Notes under the pieces: model-generated
What the model saw: only the letters and a program-made list of their open reading frames with translations
The model's database searches: none
What the model was told of the DNA's origin: nothing
Source: Methanomicrobiales archaeon
GTDB taxonomy: Archaea > Halobacteriota > Methanomicrobia > Methanomicrobiales > Methanospirillaceae
Reading direction: 5' to 3'
DNA: 64,000 bases
Assembly (NCBI GenBank): GCA_025350045.1
Contig: JANXYM010000002.1
Coordinates: forward strand, 23,588 to 87,587
Shown: piece by piece, positions 47,494 to 56,864 of the stretch
Layout: every line of letters starts with the position of its first letter
Position numbering within the stretch: the stretch's first letter is position 1
Made by a program: the position numbers and the translations under genes

Positions 47494-47801
47494 AGTGTAA
47501 CCTGTAGGTTTTCTAATATCTGTTGTATTGTGGTTCTATATAATTGTTTACTTCATTCCCAAGCTGGAATCGCTGCAATAGGACGGGAATGGGGATTCAG
47601 CCTCAAAATCGGGGCTATAATTTTTATTACGTTTAAAATTCGCTCAGAACGAGATTTATGCCCCGAATTTCGTTTTATTGATTGTATTGTTAATGATTAT
47701 CATAACAAGAATTTGTCGCAGATCGGCCCCTAGATTAATTTGAGACCCGATTATCGAAAAACGGCATACCTTTTTCTCTCCTGTCCTGCATACACTAGAC
47801 C
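47494..47801. promoter_or_regulatory. Divergent regulatory region between grpE and purH
   Basis: A 308-base gap with promoters in both directions. Next to grpE is a TATA box (minus strand, near 47540). In the middle an inverted repeat TCGGGGC (47609-47615) and GCCCCGA (47660-47666) encloses an AT-rich stretch; it could be an operator or the stem of a short RNA. No coding frame is convincing. The TATA box for purH is unclear. Confidence 0.4.
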
Positions 47802-49286
47802 ATGAAGTGGGCATTGCTTTCTGTCTGGGAAAAGACCGGAATTGTCGAACTCGCGCGGGAGCTTATTGAAAATAAATACAACATTATGAGTTCGGGCGGA
47901 ACCGGGAAAATACTGGCAGAAGCCGGGATAAAATTTACGGAAGTATCAAGTTATACCGGCTTTCCCGAGATGATGGATGGGCGGGTTAAGACACTGCACC
48001 CAAAGGTCCACGGAGGTCTTCTGGGGCGAAGGCAGATAGATGATGTCGTTATGACAAAATATGGTATCAACCGTATAGATCTTCTGGTTGTCAACCTGTA
48101 CCCTTTCGAAAAGATGTCTGCAAAAAAAATGGGACTGGAGGAACTTATAGAATATATTGATGTGGGAGGTCCTGCCATGATCCGGGCTGCAGCAAAGAAT
48201 TACCTCAATGTAGCAGTTGTAGTAGATCCCGCTGATTATCCATCAATTATCAAAGCTATTCCTGGAAATGGAATAAGTTCTGATGCGCGACTGATCCTTG
48301 CCAAGAAAGCATTTGCCCGTACGGCTGCCTACGATGCTGCGATCAGCAATTACCTCTATCAACTCGATGGTGATTTTCCTTCAACATTTACGGTCCAGTA
48401 TACGCAGGGCAGGGCATTACGGTATGGTGAGAATCCCCACCAGAAGGCAGCAGTTTACGGATTTAGCGGGATAGCGGGCACTGAACCTGTGCAGGGCAAA
48501 CAGATGTCTTATAATAACTATCTTGATGTCAATGCAGGAGTCGGGCTTGTAAGGGAATTTGACGAACCTGCAGCAGTAATTGTCAAGCACAATAATCCCT
48601 GTGGTGTTGCGGTTGGTTCAACTGTTTTTGATGCATATGTCATGGCTCGGGAAGTTGATCCGACCTCTGCATATGGTTCGGTAGTCTCATTCAACCGTGA
48701 AATAGATGAAGACCTTGCCGGAGAGATCTGTAAAACGTTTGTTGAGGTTGTTGTTGCGCCCTCTTTTACTCCTGATGCCCTTGCGATTATGAAAAAGAAA
48801 GATACCATGCGTGTCCTTGTCCTTCCACAACGGCAGGAATCTGATGAGATCCGGACGATTGATGGAGGAATTCTGGTCCAACGCACTCCGGTATACCAGG
48901 AGCACTGGGAAGTTATCACAGACCGGGATCCCACACCCGATGAGATGAAAGCTCTCCAGCTGGCATGGAAAGTCTGTAAACACACAAAAAGTAACACTAT
49001 TATTTTTGCCGATCCAAGACACACGCTCGGTATAGGCGCCGGTCAGATGAGTCGTGTTGATTCAGCGAAGATCGCAATCGGGAAAGCCTGTGCCTCCCTC
49101 AATGGTTCAGCAGTTGCATCTGATGCGTTCCTTCCGTTCCCTGATACCCTGGAGGTTGCGGCAAACGCCGGGGCAACCGCTCTTATCCAGCCGGGTGGAT
49201 CGATCCGGGATAAAGAAGTCATTGAAGCTGCAAACCGCTTGCATATGGCGATGGTTTTTACGGGTATACGCTACTTCAGGCACTGA
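47802..49286 (+). CDS. purH: Bifunctional AICAR formyltransferase/IMP cyclohydrolase
   Basis: A 494-residue PurH that performs the last two steps of IMP synthesis. Residues 1-190 form the IMP cyclohydrolase domain (ALLSVWEKTGIVELARELIE, SSGGTGKILAEAGI, FPEMMDGRVKTLHPKVHGGL, DVGGPAMIRAAAKN). The rest is the AICAR transformylase with LRYGENPHQKAAVY, the catalytic Lys-His in VIVKHNNPCGVA, and the C-terminal SDAFLPFPDTLEVAANAGAT plus IQPGGSIRDKEVIEAAN. Many archaea use PurP and PurO instead; the bacterial-type bifunctional enzyme occurs in Methanomicrobiales. It is monocistronic, with no clear ribosome site, so possibly leaderless. Confidence 0.96.
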   Translation: MKWALLSVWEKTGIVELARELIENKYNIMSSGGTGKILAEAGIKFTEVSSYTGFPEMMDGRVKTLHPKVHGGLLGRRQIDDVVMTKYGINRIDLLVVNLYPFEKMSAKKMGLEELIEYIDVGGPAMIRAAAKNYLNVAVVVDPADYPSIIKAIPGNGISSDARLILAKKAFARTAAYDAAISNYLYQLDGDFPSTFTVQYTQGRALRYGENPHQKAAVYGFSGIAGTEPVQGKQMSYNNYLDVNAGVGLVREFDEPAAVIVKHNNPCGVAVGSTVFDAYVMAREVDPTSAYGSVVSFNREIDEDLAGEICKTFVEVVVAPSFTPDALAIMKKKDTMRVLVLPQRQESDEIRTIDGGILVQRTPVYQEHWEVITDRDPTPDEMKALQLAWKVCKHTKSNTIIFADPRHTLGIGAGQMSRVDSAKIAIGKACASLNGSAVASDAFLPFPDTLEVAANAGATALIQPGGSIRDKEVIEAANRLHMAMVFTGIRYFRH

Positions 49287-49427
49287 TTATTTCAATTATT
49301 TTCCTGTTTTGACTCTGAAAAAAAGATAAATTTATATTCTGCGAAGTTGTCATAGCTAATTTAAATCGTTTGTGGCTGATGAGGCTATGGATGATTAACA
49401 GAATCACCAATCAAGAGGTTTACTAGT

Positions 49428-50087
49428 ATGGATTACGGAAGTATGGTTGGAGAATCCTTTGAGTATGCAAAGGAAGCAGTTGTTGGCAAGTGGAACAAAT
49501 GGGTAATGCTGATCATAGCAACTATCCTTCTTGGTCTTCCTCTCATGGGGTATTCACTTAAAGTACTCAGGGGAGAAAAACCCGCACCTGAAGTCGATGA
49601 CTGGGGGACACTCTTTATCGATGGTATCAAGTTATTTATCGTCTCGCTCATCTATGCAATCCCGATAATTATTGTATTCGCCATCCTCATGGTTGTCGGA
49701 TTTGGAGCAGCAATGACGGGAGATCCCACTGCACTCATGGCAACAGCCGGTATCGCGATGATTGGTATGCTTGTCTGCTTTGTGCTTGCGATCATTATTG
49801 CAGTATTCGAAATTATCGGCGTAGTCCGCTTTGCACGGACAGGAAGTATTGGAGAGGCATTCAACTTCGGCGCAATCCTTGCCACAATCGGCAAACTCGG
49901 CTGGGTCCCCTACATCATTGCAATCGTAGTTCTCGGAGTTGTAGGTATTATCTTTGGGATCATCGTAGCAATTATCCAGTTAATTCCGATTCTTGGACTC
50001 CTCATCTACATCTGTCTTGTAGCTCCCTGGACTCTGTTCATCTCCCGCTATGTCTGTCAGCTTTACGATGCTGCCGGTGCGGCATAA
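49428..50087 (+). CDS. DUF4013 membrane protein (first of two)
   Basis: A 219-residue membrane protein with about five or six hydrophobic segments. The DUF4013 hallmarks are the N-terminal amphipathic part (MDYGSMVGESFEYAKEAVVG and KWNKWVMLI), a turn LRGEKPAPEVDDWGTLFIDG, and VVRFARTGSIGEAFNF between membrane segments, then a C-terminal FISRYVCQLYDAAG. The function of the family is not known. It is followed after 277 bases by a paralogue. The start has no strong ribosome site; a TATA-like TTTATATT lies about 95 bases upstream, so the leader would be long. Confidence 0.85.
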   Translation: MDYGSMVGESFEYAKEAVVGKWNKWVMLIIATILLGLPLMGYSLKVLRGEKPAPEVDDWGTLFIDGIKLFIVSLIYAIPIIIVFAILMVVGFGAAMTGDPTALMATAGIAMIGMLVCFVLAIIIAVFEIIGVVRFARTGSIGEAFNFGAILATIGKLGWVPYIIAIVVLGVVGIIFGIIVAIIQLIPILGLLIYICLVAPWTLFISRYVCQLYDAAGAA

Positions 50088-50364
50088 TTATTCAATCTTT
50101 TTTTTAATCATCCACTAAATGATCTGGTTGTTTTATCCCCCATGGGAAAAAACCAAGTGCCATTATCCTTTTTCCTGAATGCAGGATACAAACAATGTGA
50201 GGAATGATAATTTGGTAACTTCTGAAATTTATTTATCTATCTTCTAAAAAAAACGTTGTTGATATTGGGTATTCACTATGGTATAAGTGAACAGGCTTCC
50301 CATTAGCCTCACATAACCTTTTCATAACCCGAATTCAATCCTTTTTAAATATCCGGTGTTCTCC

Positions 50365-51105
50365 ATGGATTTCGGTACGATACTTGATCAGACTTTTGCC
50401 TATACTAAAGATAGCGTCTGGGGGCATACAAAAAGGTGGCTCCTCCTTATCGGTTGTATGATTGTATTCCCGTTTTTCCTTGGATATATGGTACGAATTT
50501 ACCGGGGAATCGTACCCGCCCCTGAGCCGGGAGAATGGGGGGCTATGTTCATTGACGGCCTTAAGTTACTTCTTGTTGAGGTTGTTTACGCAGCTCCGGT
50601 GATTCTGCTGATCATCATCGCGTTTATTCCCTTGCTATTAGCACTGGTTACCGGTGGAGCACCCCCCACGGATCCTTCAACTCTTACCAATGCACAGATC
50701 CAACAATGGATACGGGGTCATCCTGAATTTATCTCGGCGATTATCCTGATGATCATTCTCCTCTTGTTAGCGATTCTGTGTGGGATTATCATCTCCATCT
50801 TTTCATTTCTCGGGGTTGTCCGGTTCGCCCGGACCGGCAGCATGGCAGAAGCATTTAACTTTTCTGCTATTGTGTTGCATATCCACCAAATAGGATGGCT
50901 GAATTACCTGTTGGCCCTCCTTATGATCTGTGTGATTGGCTTTATTTTTGGTATGATCACCAATCTGTTCTCATCCATCCCTGTTATTGGGGATATTGTT
51001 GGCCTGATTGTCAGCGTCATACTGTATGTACCTTATCTCATCTTTACGAGCCGGTATGCAGCACTTGTATATAATGCCGGAGAAGAGATGACGATTACGG
51101 ATTAG
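50365..51105 (+). CDS. DUF4013 membrane protein (second of two)
   Basis: A 246-residue paralogue of the preceding gene, with the same plan: MDFGTILDQTFAYTKDSVWG, YRGIVPAPEPGEWGAMFIDG, several membrane helices, VVRFARTGSMAEAFNF, and a final FTSRYAALVYNAGEE. It has an additional polar loop (about residues 95-125, GGAPPTDPSTLTNAQIQQW) that the first copy lacks. I set the start at the ATG at 50365, three codons after a possible GTG, to match the paralogue. The 277-base gap before it has AT-rich promoter-like sequence but no further gene. Separate promoters are likely. Function unknown. Confidence 0.85.
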   Translation: MDFGTILDQTFAYTKDSVWGHTKRWLLLIGCMIVFPFFLGYMVRIYRGIVPAPEPGEWGAMFIDGLKLLLVEVVYAAPVILLIIIAFIPLLLALVTGGAPPTDPSTLTNAQIQQWIRGHPEFISAIILMIILLLLAILCGIIISIFSFLGVVRFARTGSMAEAFNFSAIVLHIHQIGWLNYLLALLMICVIGFIFGMITNLFSSIPVIGDIVGLIVSVILYVPYLIFTSRYAALVYNAGEEMTITD

Positions 51106-51229
51106 GGGTTCTGTTATACAACAAATCACACAAAATAATTCTCTAAAAAAAAACAGCGGGGTTGTCCACAATCCGGCCGGACATCGTGTTTTTTGGATAG
51201 AAAAAAAATTACCGGGTCAGACCGGTCAA

Positions 51230-52873
51230 TTATCGCTGGACGGCCCCCATATTTGCCTGTTCAACCGTTTTTGCATACCGTGCAAGCACTCCCGTAAGTC
51301 TCCGTGCATGGGGTTTAAGAATTTTTTCCCGCTGTTCAAGCGTGGCTGGATCTACAAGGATATCAATCTTTTTTGCAAAGAGATCGATGGCAATTCGATC
51401 CCCTTCATGAACCAGGGCAATCGGTCCGCCAACTGCTGCTTCCGGAGCAACATGCCCTATGCACGGGCCCCGTGTACCCCCCGAGAACCTTCCGTCGGTG
51501 ATGAGTACCACTTTTGTGTACCCCAGTCCCATAAGCGCTGAGGTGGGAGAAAGCATCTCAGGCATCCCCGGTGCTCCCCGGGGCCCTTCATACCGGATAA
51601 TGATCACATCTCCTTCCCGGATTTCCCGGGCAAGAATCGCTTTCATGGCCAGACTTTCCCCATCGAAAACCCGGGCCATCCCTTCGTGCTTCCACATCTC
51701 CTTTGGTACAGCCGCACTTTTTACCACCGCACCGTCAGGAGCAAGGGATCCTGATAAAATTTTGAGTCCTCCTTGCAGGTTTATCGGGTTTTTTATACTG
51801 CGGATAATTTCATCATTCCTGATCCTTGCCTCTTTTGCAATCTGAAGGATTGTCTTTTCAGAAACGGTGATACTCTCATCAAGATATGATTCAAGTTGTC
51901 TCAGAACTGCCGGAATACCTCCGGAACGATGGAGTGTCTGCATTGAATGCGGACCGGATGGTTGCATAGAGCAGAGATGGGGAATTCCATCAGCAAGGGT
52001 ACTGAAATCGTCAAGGGTGAGAGGAATATCTGCTTCTACAGCGATTGCCAGCAGGTGCAGGACGGTATTGGTCGATCCGCCTAGTGCCATATCCACCCGG
52101 ATCGCATTCCGGAGACTCCCTTTTGTGATGATGTCCCGGGGCCTGATTCCTTTTTTCACTAGGGGCAGAATGGCTTCTCCGGTCTCCCGCGCCAGCCGTA
52201 GTTTTCCGGCATCGACTGCCGGTGTTGCAGCACACCCGGGAAGGGACATTCCCATGGCTTCCGTCATGCAGGCCATGGTATTTGCCGTGTAGAGGCCCTG
52301 GCAGCTGCCACATCCCGGCATGGCACACCCCTCAAGTTCGCAGAGTGCAGCCTCGCTCATGGTCCCTGCTGCTACCTTACCGACCCCCTCAAATACATCA
52401 ATGAGCGAGAGGTCTTTACCATCCTGGAATCCGGAGAGCATCGGTCCCCCGGTAAGAACTATCGTGGGAATATTTGTCCGTGCTGCTGCCATCAGCATGC
52501 CCGGTACGATCTTGTCGCAGGTGCCCACACAGACAATGCCGTCAAACCGGTGTGATTCGGCCATCAGTTCAATCGAGTCGGCAATATTCTCCCGCGAAGG
52601 CAGCGAGTAGCGCATACCCTCATGGCCCATCGCAATCCCGTCACATATTCCGATAACTCCAAACTCAAACGGTACGCCGCCTGCTGCGGCGATACCCTCC
52701 CGGACTTTTTCCGTAAGCTGCCTGAGATGAATATGCCCCGGGACGATCGTATTATAAGCATTTGCAATTCCAATAAACGGCAGTCCCATCTCCCGCTCAG
52801 TGATCCCGAGGGATCGGAGGAGCGAACGGTTGGGTGCCCGCTGGTATCCGGTTTTGACTTCGTCGCTGCGCAT
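51230..52873 (-). CDS. ilvD: Dihydroxy-acid dehydratase
   Basis: A 547-residue IlvD, the dehydratase that makes 2-oxoacids in valine, leucine and isoleucine synthesis. Iron-sulfur ligands are seen in [13 protein letters not shown] and [19 protein letters not shown]. Other motifs: [32 protein letters not shown] and the C-terminal [20 protein letters not shown]. Length matches the family. The ATG at 52873 begins [20 protein letters not shown], typical. It converges with the DUF4013 pair and lies 333 bases upstream of cbiA's stop on the same strand, so it has its own promoter. Confidence 0.97.
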   Translation of the reverse strand: MRSDEVKTGYQRAPNRSLLRSLGITEREMGLPFIGIANAYNTIVPGHIHLRQLTEKVREGIAAAGGVPFEFGVIGICDGIAMGHEGMRYSLPSRENIADSIELMAESHRFDGIVCVGTCDKIVPGMLMAAARTNIPTIVLTGGPMLSGFQDGKDLSLIDVFEGVGKVAAGTMSEAALCELEGCAMPGCGSCQGLYTANTMACMTEAMGMSLPGCAATPAVDAGKLRLARETGEAILPLVKKGIRPRDIITKGSLRNAIRVDMALGGSTNTVLHLLAIAVEADIPLTLDDFSTLADGIPHLCSMQPSGPHSMQTLHRSGGIPAVLRQLESYLDESITVSEKTILQIAKEARIRNDEIIRSIKNPINLQGGLKILSGSLAPDGAVVKSAAVPKEMWKHEGMARVFDGESLAMKAILAREIREGDVIIIRYEGPRGAPGMPEMLSPTSALMGLGYTKVVLITDGRFSGGTRGPCIGHVAPEAAVGGPIALVHEGDRIAIDLFAKKIDILVDPATLEQREKILKPHARRLTGVLARYAKTVEQANMGAVQR

Positions 52874-53206
52874 ATATTCTCACCAGAATAGTGGTGATGA
52901 TTAGGTTCGCAGTATAACAATTATATCCCTTGTGGAAAAAAACCGGTTTGTGAATCTCTAAAAAAAAAAGGTTCCTATCCATAGGGATTTGGAGGTGGAA
53001 AAATCAGCAGGGGTCTTTTTAAGAGATTTATCCAATATGAGGACATCTCGTTCTGTTATTTGAACAAGATAACGGGGTATTTTCTAAAGCAGCATGATGG
53101 AAAAAATTTGTGCGAAAAACGGGGATTTCAGATATATAAAGACTTGATCTTCAACAATAATCCGTGAAATCAGGAGACTGACCGGATATTACTGTGGAAG
53201 ATCTGA
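52874..53206. other. Intergenic region between ilvD and cbiA
   Basis: This 333-base gap contains the ilvD promoter (minus strand; AT-rich ATAATTGTTATAC near 52914-52927). On the plus strand a perfect ribosome site GGAGGTG (52991-52997) leads into an open frame from 53003 to TGA at 53165 with protein-like content (KISRGLFKRFIQYEDIS at its start) but no ATG, GTG or TTG at the right place. A 22-codon GTG frame also begins inside the ribosome site. I regard neither as an annotated gene. Confidence 0.4.
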
Positions 53207-54538
53207 CTAACGTTTTGAAAAACGCACAGAGGATTCAATCAGCGCGTGTACAAATGCAGGGGTGAAATATGCATGCGTATAGCAGCCGAGTACATGTTGC
53301 GAGATCAAACCGTCTTTTTCGCCATCGATACCTTTCCCCCGTCTCAGCCGTAATGCGTACCGGGCATCGCAAGAGGGATGCAACCGCGAATAATGAAATT
53401 CGTGACCGGTAACCGTTTGACCCGAGGGAAAAAACGCATGATTGCCTGTACCTTCCCCTTTCACATAACCCAGCGCCTGGATTCGGGGGGTCATCTCTGA
53501 ACTGGCAGGGAGTATGCCGCACATACGGTGGCTTGTATCCGATCGAATCTTCTCGGTAAGGTACATCAGTCCGCCACATTCCGCATAAACCGGCATCCCC
53601 GAATCAGCAGCATTTTTCAGATCCCGCCTGCATCGGGAGGATTCGAGAGCCGGAAGATGGAGCTCCGGGTAACCCCCTCCGAGATATACAGCATCAACCT
53701 CCGGAAGCGGACCGGCGATAGGACTAAAAAAAACCAGTTCAGCTCCGGATTTTTTCAGGAGGTCAAGATTGTCCTGATAATAAAAACAGAATGCCGGATC
53801 GAAGGCTATACCAATTTTTGATTGGACCTGCGATCCAGATTCATCGGTATTGATTGCAACAATCAAAGGTGAAGCAAGGCGTGCGGCATCCAACAGGGCA
53901 TCCAGATTACAGGTCTCTTCAATAATCTTTCCGAACTCCCCCATACCTGCCGATTCATGTGCCATCCTGAGACCCAGATGCCGGCTTTCTACAGCCAGTT
54001 CATCCTTCCGGGGAATAAATCCGAACGAAGGGATAGTTAAGGAGGGTTCAATCATCGACCGGTGCCTTATGCTTCCAATCCGGTTGAGGATCACGCCCTT
54101 AAACAGGAGAGTTGGATCATAGCGCATATAGCCATCAATCAGTGCATGGACGCTACGGGACATTCCTTTGGCATCCACGACAAGTACAACCGGGGCCTTG
54201 AGTATCCGTGCGATATGTGCCGTGCTCGCAATATCGGTACCGTCCACCCCGTCAAACATGCCCATGACACCTTCGATCACCGCGATATCTGCACCTTCTG
54301 TAGCGCGGATAAATGTGTCAATGCAACCCTTTTCACCCATCATGAACGGATCGAGATTCCGTGAAATCCTTTCACAGATCCGGGTATGATGGGATGGATC
54401 GATAAAATCCGGTCCTACCTTGAATGGCTGGACTTTCAATCCCCTGCGGGTAAGTGCAGCCATAATACCGCTTGCTATTGTCGTCTTACCACAACCGCTG
54501 TGCGTGCCGGCGATAACTATGCGGGGAACCGGATTCAT
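53207..54538 (-). CDS. cbiA: Cobyrinate (or Ni-sirohydrochlorin) a,c-diamide synthase
   Basis: A 443-residue CbiA/CobB-type amidotransferase. The N-terminal ATP-binding domain has GTHSGCGKTTIASGIMAAL and FKVGPDFIDPSHH, followed by VIEGVMGMFDGVDGTD. The C-terminal class I glutamine amidotransferase has the nucleophile Cys in YAECGGLMYLTE and the final His in GHEFHYSRLHP. It amidates the a and c side chains of cobyrinate; the closely related CfbB acts on Ni-sirohydrochlorin for coenzyme F430, and sequence motifs alone do not separate the two. The position at the end of a cobalt-uptake operon favours CbiA. Its ATG overlaps the cbiO stop by four bases. Confidence 0.88.
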   Translation of the reverse strand: MNPVPRIVIAGTHSGCGKTTIASGIMAALTRRGLKVQPFKVGPDFIDPSHHTRICERISRNLDPFMMGEKGCIDTFIRATEGADIAVIEGVMGMFDGVDGTDIASTAHIARILKAPVVLVVDAKGMSRSVHALIDGYMRYDPTLLFKGVILNRIGSIRHRSMIEPSLTIPSFGFIPRKDELAVESRHLGLRMAHESAGMGEFGKIIEETCNLDALLDAARLASPLIVAINTDESGSQVQSKIGIAFDPAFCFYYQDNLDLLKKSGAELVFFSPIAGPLPEVDAVYLGGGYPELHLPALESSRCRRDLKNAADSGMPVYAECGGLMYLTEKIRSDTSHRMCGILPASSEMTPRIQALGYVKGEGTGNHAFFPSGQTVTGHEFHYSRLHPSCDARYALRLRRGKGIDGEKDGLISQHVLGCYTHAYFTPAFVHALIESSVRFSKR

Positions 54539-55737
54539 GGAACACCTCCATTTTTTCCATCCGGCACTCCTGGCTCGGACTCAAGACGGTGTACGGGAAT
54601 ATGAACTCCGCTCTCCTCGCCATAGGCATCCACTCTCTGGTATACACGTTTGACCATGCTCTCTGCTGTCAGAATCAGGCAATTCTCTCCCAGCAGAGCT
54701 TTGAGGATACATTTATCGATAACGCCATAGGTAAAATCCAGGTGAATCCGAGAATTTTCCGCACTCAGCTTTGCCCGGGTGCCCATGGCTCCAATACAAA
54801 TTCCCGTGTGCATCGATAACCATTCCGACAGATATTCCTGGTTGTCCATATCGACATTGCACACCGTAATTATTCCCTGCCGGGTATGGCTGCGGGAATT
54901 TTCAAACAGCGTCTCAAGGCAATGCATCATGTCCAGAACGGTCCGTGGTTTTTTACCCGGCAGGAGAAAACCCCTTTTCTGCAGTTCCCTGTGCAATTCA
55001 AGAAGGATCGGAAGGGACAGGTGAGCTGTACGAACGGATTCGGGATTGCCAAAGGCCACCTCAGGGATATCCTCATGGAGGATTTTTCCCCCAAGCATCA
55101 GTATGGCACGATCCGCCCATGGGTATACCAGTTCTACATCATGAGTGGAGATGATGATAGTCTTGCCTTCGTGATTCAGTTCATCGAGCAGTTCCATAAT
55201 ATCTTCAGATCCTGATGGATCAAGACCGCTCGTGGGTTCATCGAACACGAGCACATCCGGATCCATTGCCAGCACCCCGGCAATTGCCACACGTTTTTTC
55301 TCACCTCCCGAGAGCTGATGGGGAGGGCGCCGCTCAAATCCGTCAAGTCCGACATGACGGAGTGCCTTTGTTACCGCCTCCTTTACTTCTTTTTCAGGGT
55401 ACCCCAGATTGATCGGGCCGAATGCCACGTCCTGGTAAACCGTCGGGGCAATAATCTGGCGATCCGGGTTCTGGAGAACGAAACCTACGCGTTTTCGCAG
55501 CATCCGGAGAGATGCGGTATCATACTGAATCGGGAGGTTATCAAAGAGCATCATGCCAGAGTCCGGACGTATCATACCATTGAACATAGTCAGGAGCGTG
55601 GATTTCCCGGCTCCGTTGGGTCCCACAAGAGCTATCTTCTCTTTCCTGCGGATATGAAAACTTATACCACAAATTGCTTCCATTCCCCGCGGGTAGCGAT
55701 AACGGATATCGCGGGCTTCAAGTATGATGCTGCTCAT
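54535..55737 (-). CDS. cbiO: Cobalt ABC transporter ATPase CbiO with C-terminal extension
   Basis: A 400-residue ATPase of an energy-coupling factor transporter. Residues 1-275 are a standard CbiO: Walker A GPNGAGKST, LQNPDRQIIAPTVYQDVAFG (Q loop), signature LSGGEKKRVAIAG, Walker B VLVFDEPTSGLDP, ISTHDVEL. Unlike ordinary CbiO (about 280), it continues for some 120 residues with GIITVCNVDMDNQEYLSEWL, GAMGTRAKLSAENSRIHLDF and LTAESMVKRVYQRVDAYGEE. This extension has no motif that I recognise and might be a sensory or regulatory domain. The last residues overlap the start of cbiA. Confidence 0.88.
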   Translation of the reverse strand: MSSIILEARDIRYRYPRGMEAICGISFHIRRKEKIALVGPNGAGKSTLLTMFNGMIRPDSGMMLFDNLPIQYDTASLRMLRKRVGFVLQNPDRQIIAPTVYQDVAFGPINLGYPEKEVKEAVTKALRHVGLDGFERRPPHQLSGGEKKRVAIAGVLAMDPDVLVFDEPTSGLDPSGSEDIMELLDELNHEGKTIIISTHDVELVYPWADRAILMLGGKILHEDIPEVAFGNPESVRTAHLSLPILLELHRELQKRGFLLPGKKPRTVLDMMHCLETLFENSRSHTRQGIITVCNVDMDNQEYLSEWLSMHTGICIGAMGTRAKLSAENSRIHLDFTYGVIDKCILKALLGENCLILTAESMVKRVYQRVDAYGEESGVHIPVHRLESEPGVPDGKNGGVP

Positions 55738-55747
55738 GGTCCAAATC

Positions 55748-56536
55748 CTAAATTATGGTAATCGTTCCCGATACAATCACTACGGTTGTCGATAGCGTAA
55801 GAAATAGTACAACAGCAAAACAGGGAAATCGCTCAACAGGCCGGTTCTCCCCCAGCAGGGCAAATTTCCCGTTATAACAGCGTGCATCCATTGCCCGGAT
55901 CAGGTCATCACCGGCATCCCAGCTGGCAATAAATGCAGCCCCGCATAAGGATGCAAAGGAATGCAGGGATTCGCGATACGTGGAATAGCCAAGACGCATG
56001 ACCTGAGCCTGGTAAATCTGGATTACCTGATTCATGAGGATAAAGATCGTGCGATAAATGATCATCATCAGGTCAATTACTACTTCAGAAACCCTGCACT
56101 GGCGCAATACAATGAAAATATCTGTCATTGGCGTTGTCAGGGCAATAAAACACATGGCAGACATCCCGCCAATAACCCTGCAGAAGACAAACATTCCCTG
56201 GTTTATGCTCTCCCGGGTTACTGACAATGAAAAACCATTCACGATATCCCAATGCCAGAATATGTCGTGTCCGCCGGTTATGAGGACAATACCGGCAACA
56301 CTCATTAGGGCAAACCCGACAGGGACCATAAAAAGTTCTGCATAGGTTTTCGCATCCACCCGTGCAAGGAGGAGGATCGCCCCGGTTATGAGAAGAGCTA
56401 TAAAAAGCGGAGCAATATAACTCGTTGAGAGGAGACAGAGAAGAATGGCCCCAAGACCAGCGGCCAGTTTCAGGTAGGTGTTTACCTCACGGAGTCCGTT
56501 CTTCTGGGCAATATCTTCCAGAAGTTCCTCAAACAT
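55748..56536 (-). CDS. cbiQ: Cobalt ABC transporter membrane protein CbiQ
   Basis: A 262-residue transmembrane coupling (T) component. About five membrane helices and the two coupling motifs typical of CbiQ/EcfT are visible around MRLGYSTYRESLHSF and GDDLIRAMDARCYNGKFAL (the Ala-Arg-Gly-like signature). It connects the ATPase CbiO to the substrate-capturing CbiM-CbiN. Gene order cbiM-cbiN-cbiQ-cbiO, with ten bases between cbiQ and cbiO, confirms the assignment. Start MFEELLEDIAQKNGLREVNT is as expected. Confidence 0.9.
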   Translation of the reverse strand: MFEELLEDIAQKNGLREVNTYLKLAAGLGAILLCLLSTSYIAPLFIALLITGAILLLARVDAKTYAELFMVPVGFALMSVAGIVLITGGHDIFWHWDIVNGFSLSVTRESINQGMFVFCRVIGGMSAMCFIALTTPMTDIFIVLRQCRVSEVVIDLMMIIYRTIFILMNQVIQIYQAQVMRLGYSTYRESLHSFASLCGAAFIASWDAGDDLIRAMDARCYNGKFALLGENRPVERFPCFAVVLFLTLSTTVVIVSGTITII

Positions 56537-56561
56537 AGATAATAATCACTCTCTGTACCGA

Positions 56562-56864
56562 TTATGCTTTCTTCTTCTGCCCCAGCCAAAAGCCAAATAC
56601 GCCGCCGACCAGAATTCCGCCAACCGCTGCCTGGAGTGCAAACAGGCAGGACTCGATCTCAGCGCTGGGGGGTCTCCACTGAGATATAAGCGGTTGGAAG
56701 TTTTCCACAGGGGTTCCGGAAATCTTTGCAATGAGTTCTGATCCCACCGCATCAGAACCGACAAATTCAGCCCCGCTCAGAGTTGAACCTGTATACAGGA
56801 ATATCCCGCAAAAAGCCACAATTGCAATCACGGTGAGGATTTCAAGCATATATCTGGATTTCAC
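56562..56864 (-). CDS. cbiN: Cobalt transport protein CbiN
   Basis: A 100-residue protein with membrane segments at both ends (about 6-26 and 72-92) and an extracytoplasmic loop between them (FVGSDAVGSELIAKISG, FQPLISQWRPPSAEIES), the standard CbiN plan. It ends LGQKKKA. CbiN assists CbiM in metal loading. Its start overlaps the cbiM stop by four bases and it precedes cbiQ by 25. Short but intact. Confidence 0.9.
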   Translation of the reverse strand: MKSRYMLEILTVIAIVAFCGIFLYTGSTLSGAEFVGSDAVGSELIAKISGTPVENFQPLISQWRPPSAEIESCLFALQAAVGGILVGGVFGFWLGQKKKA

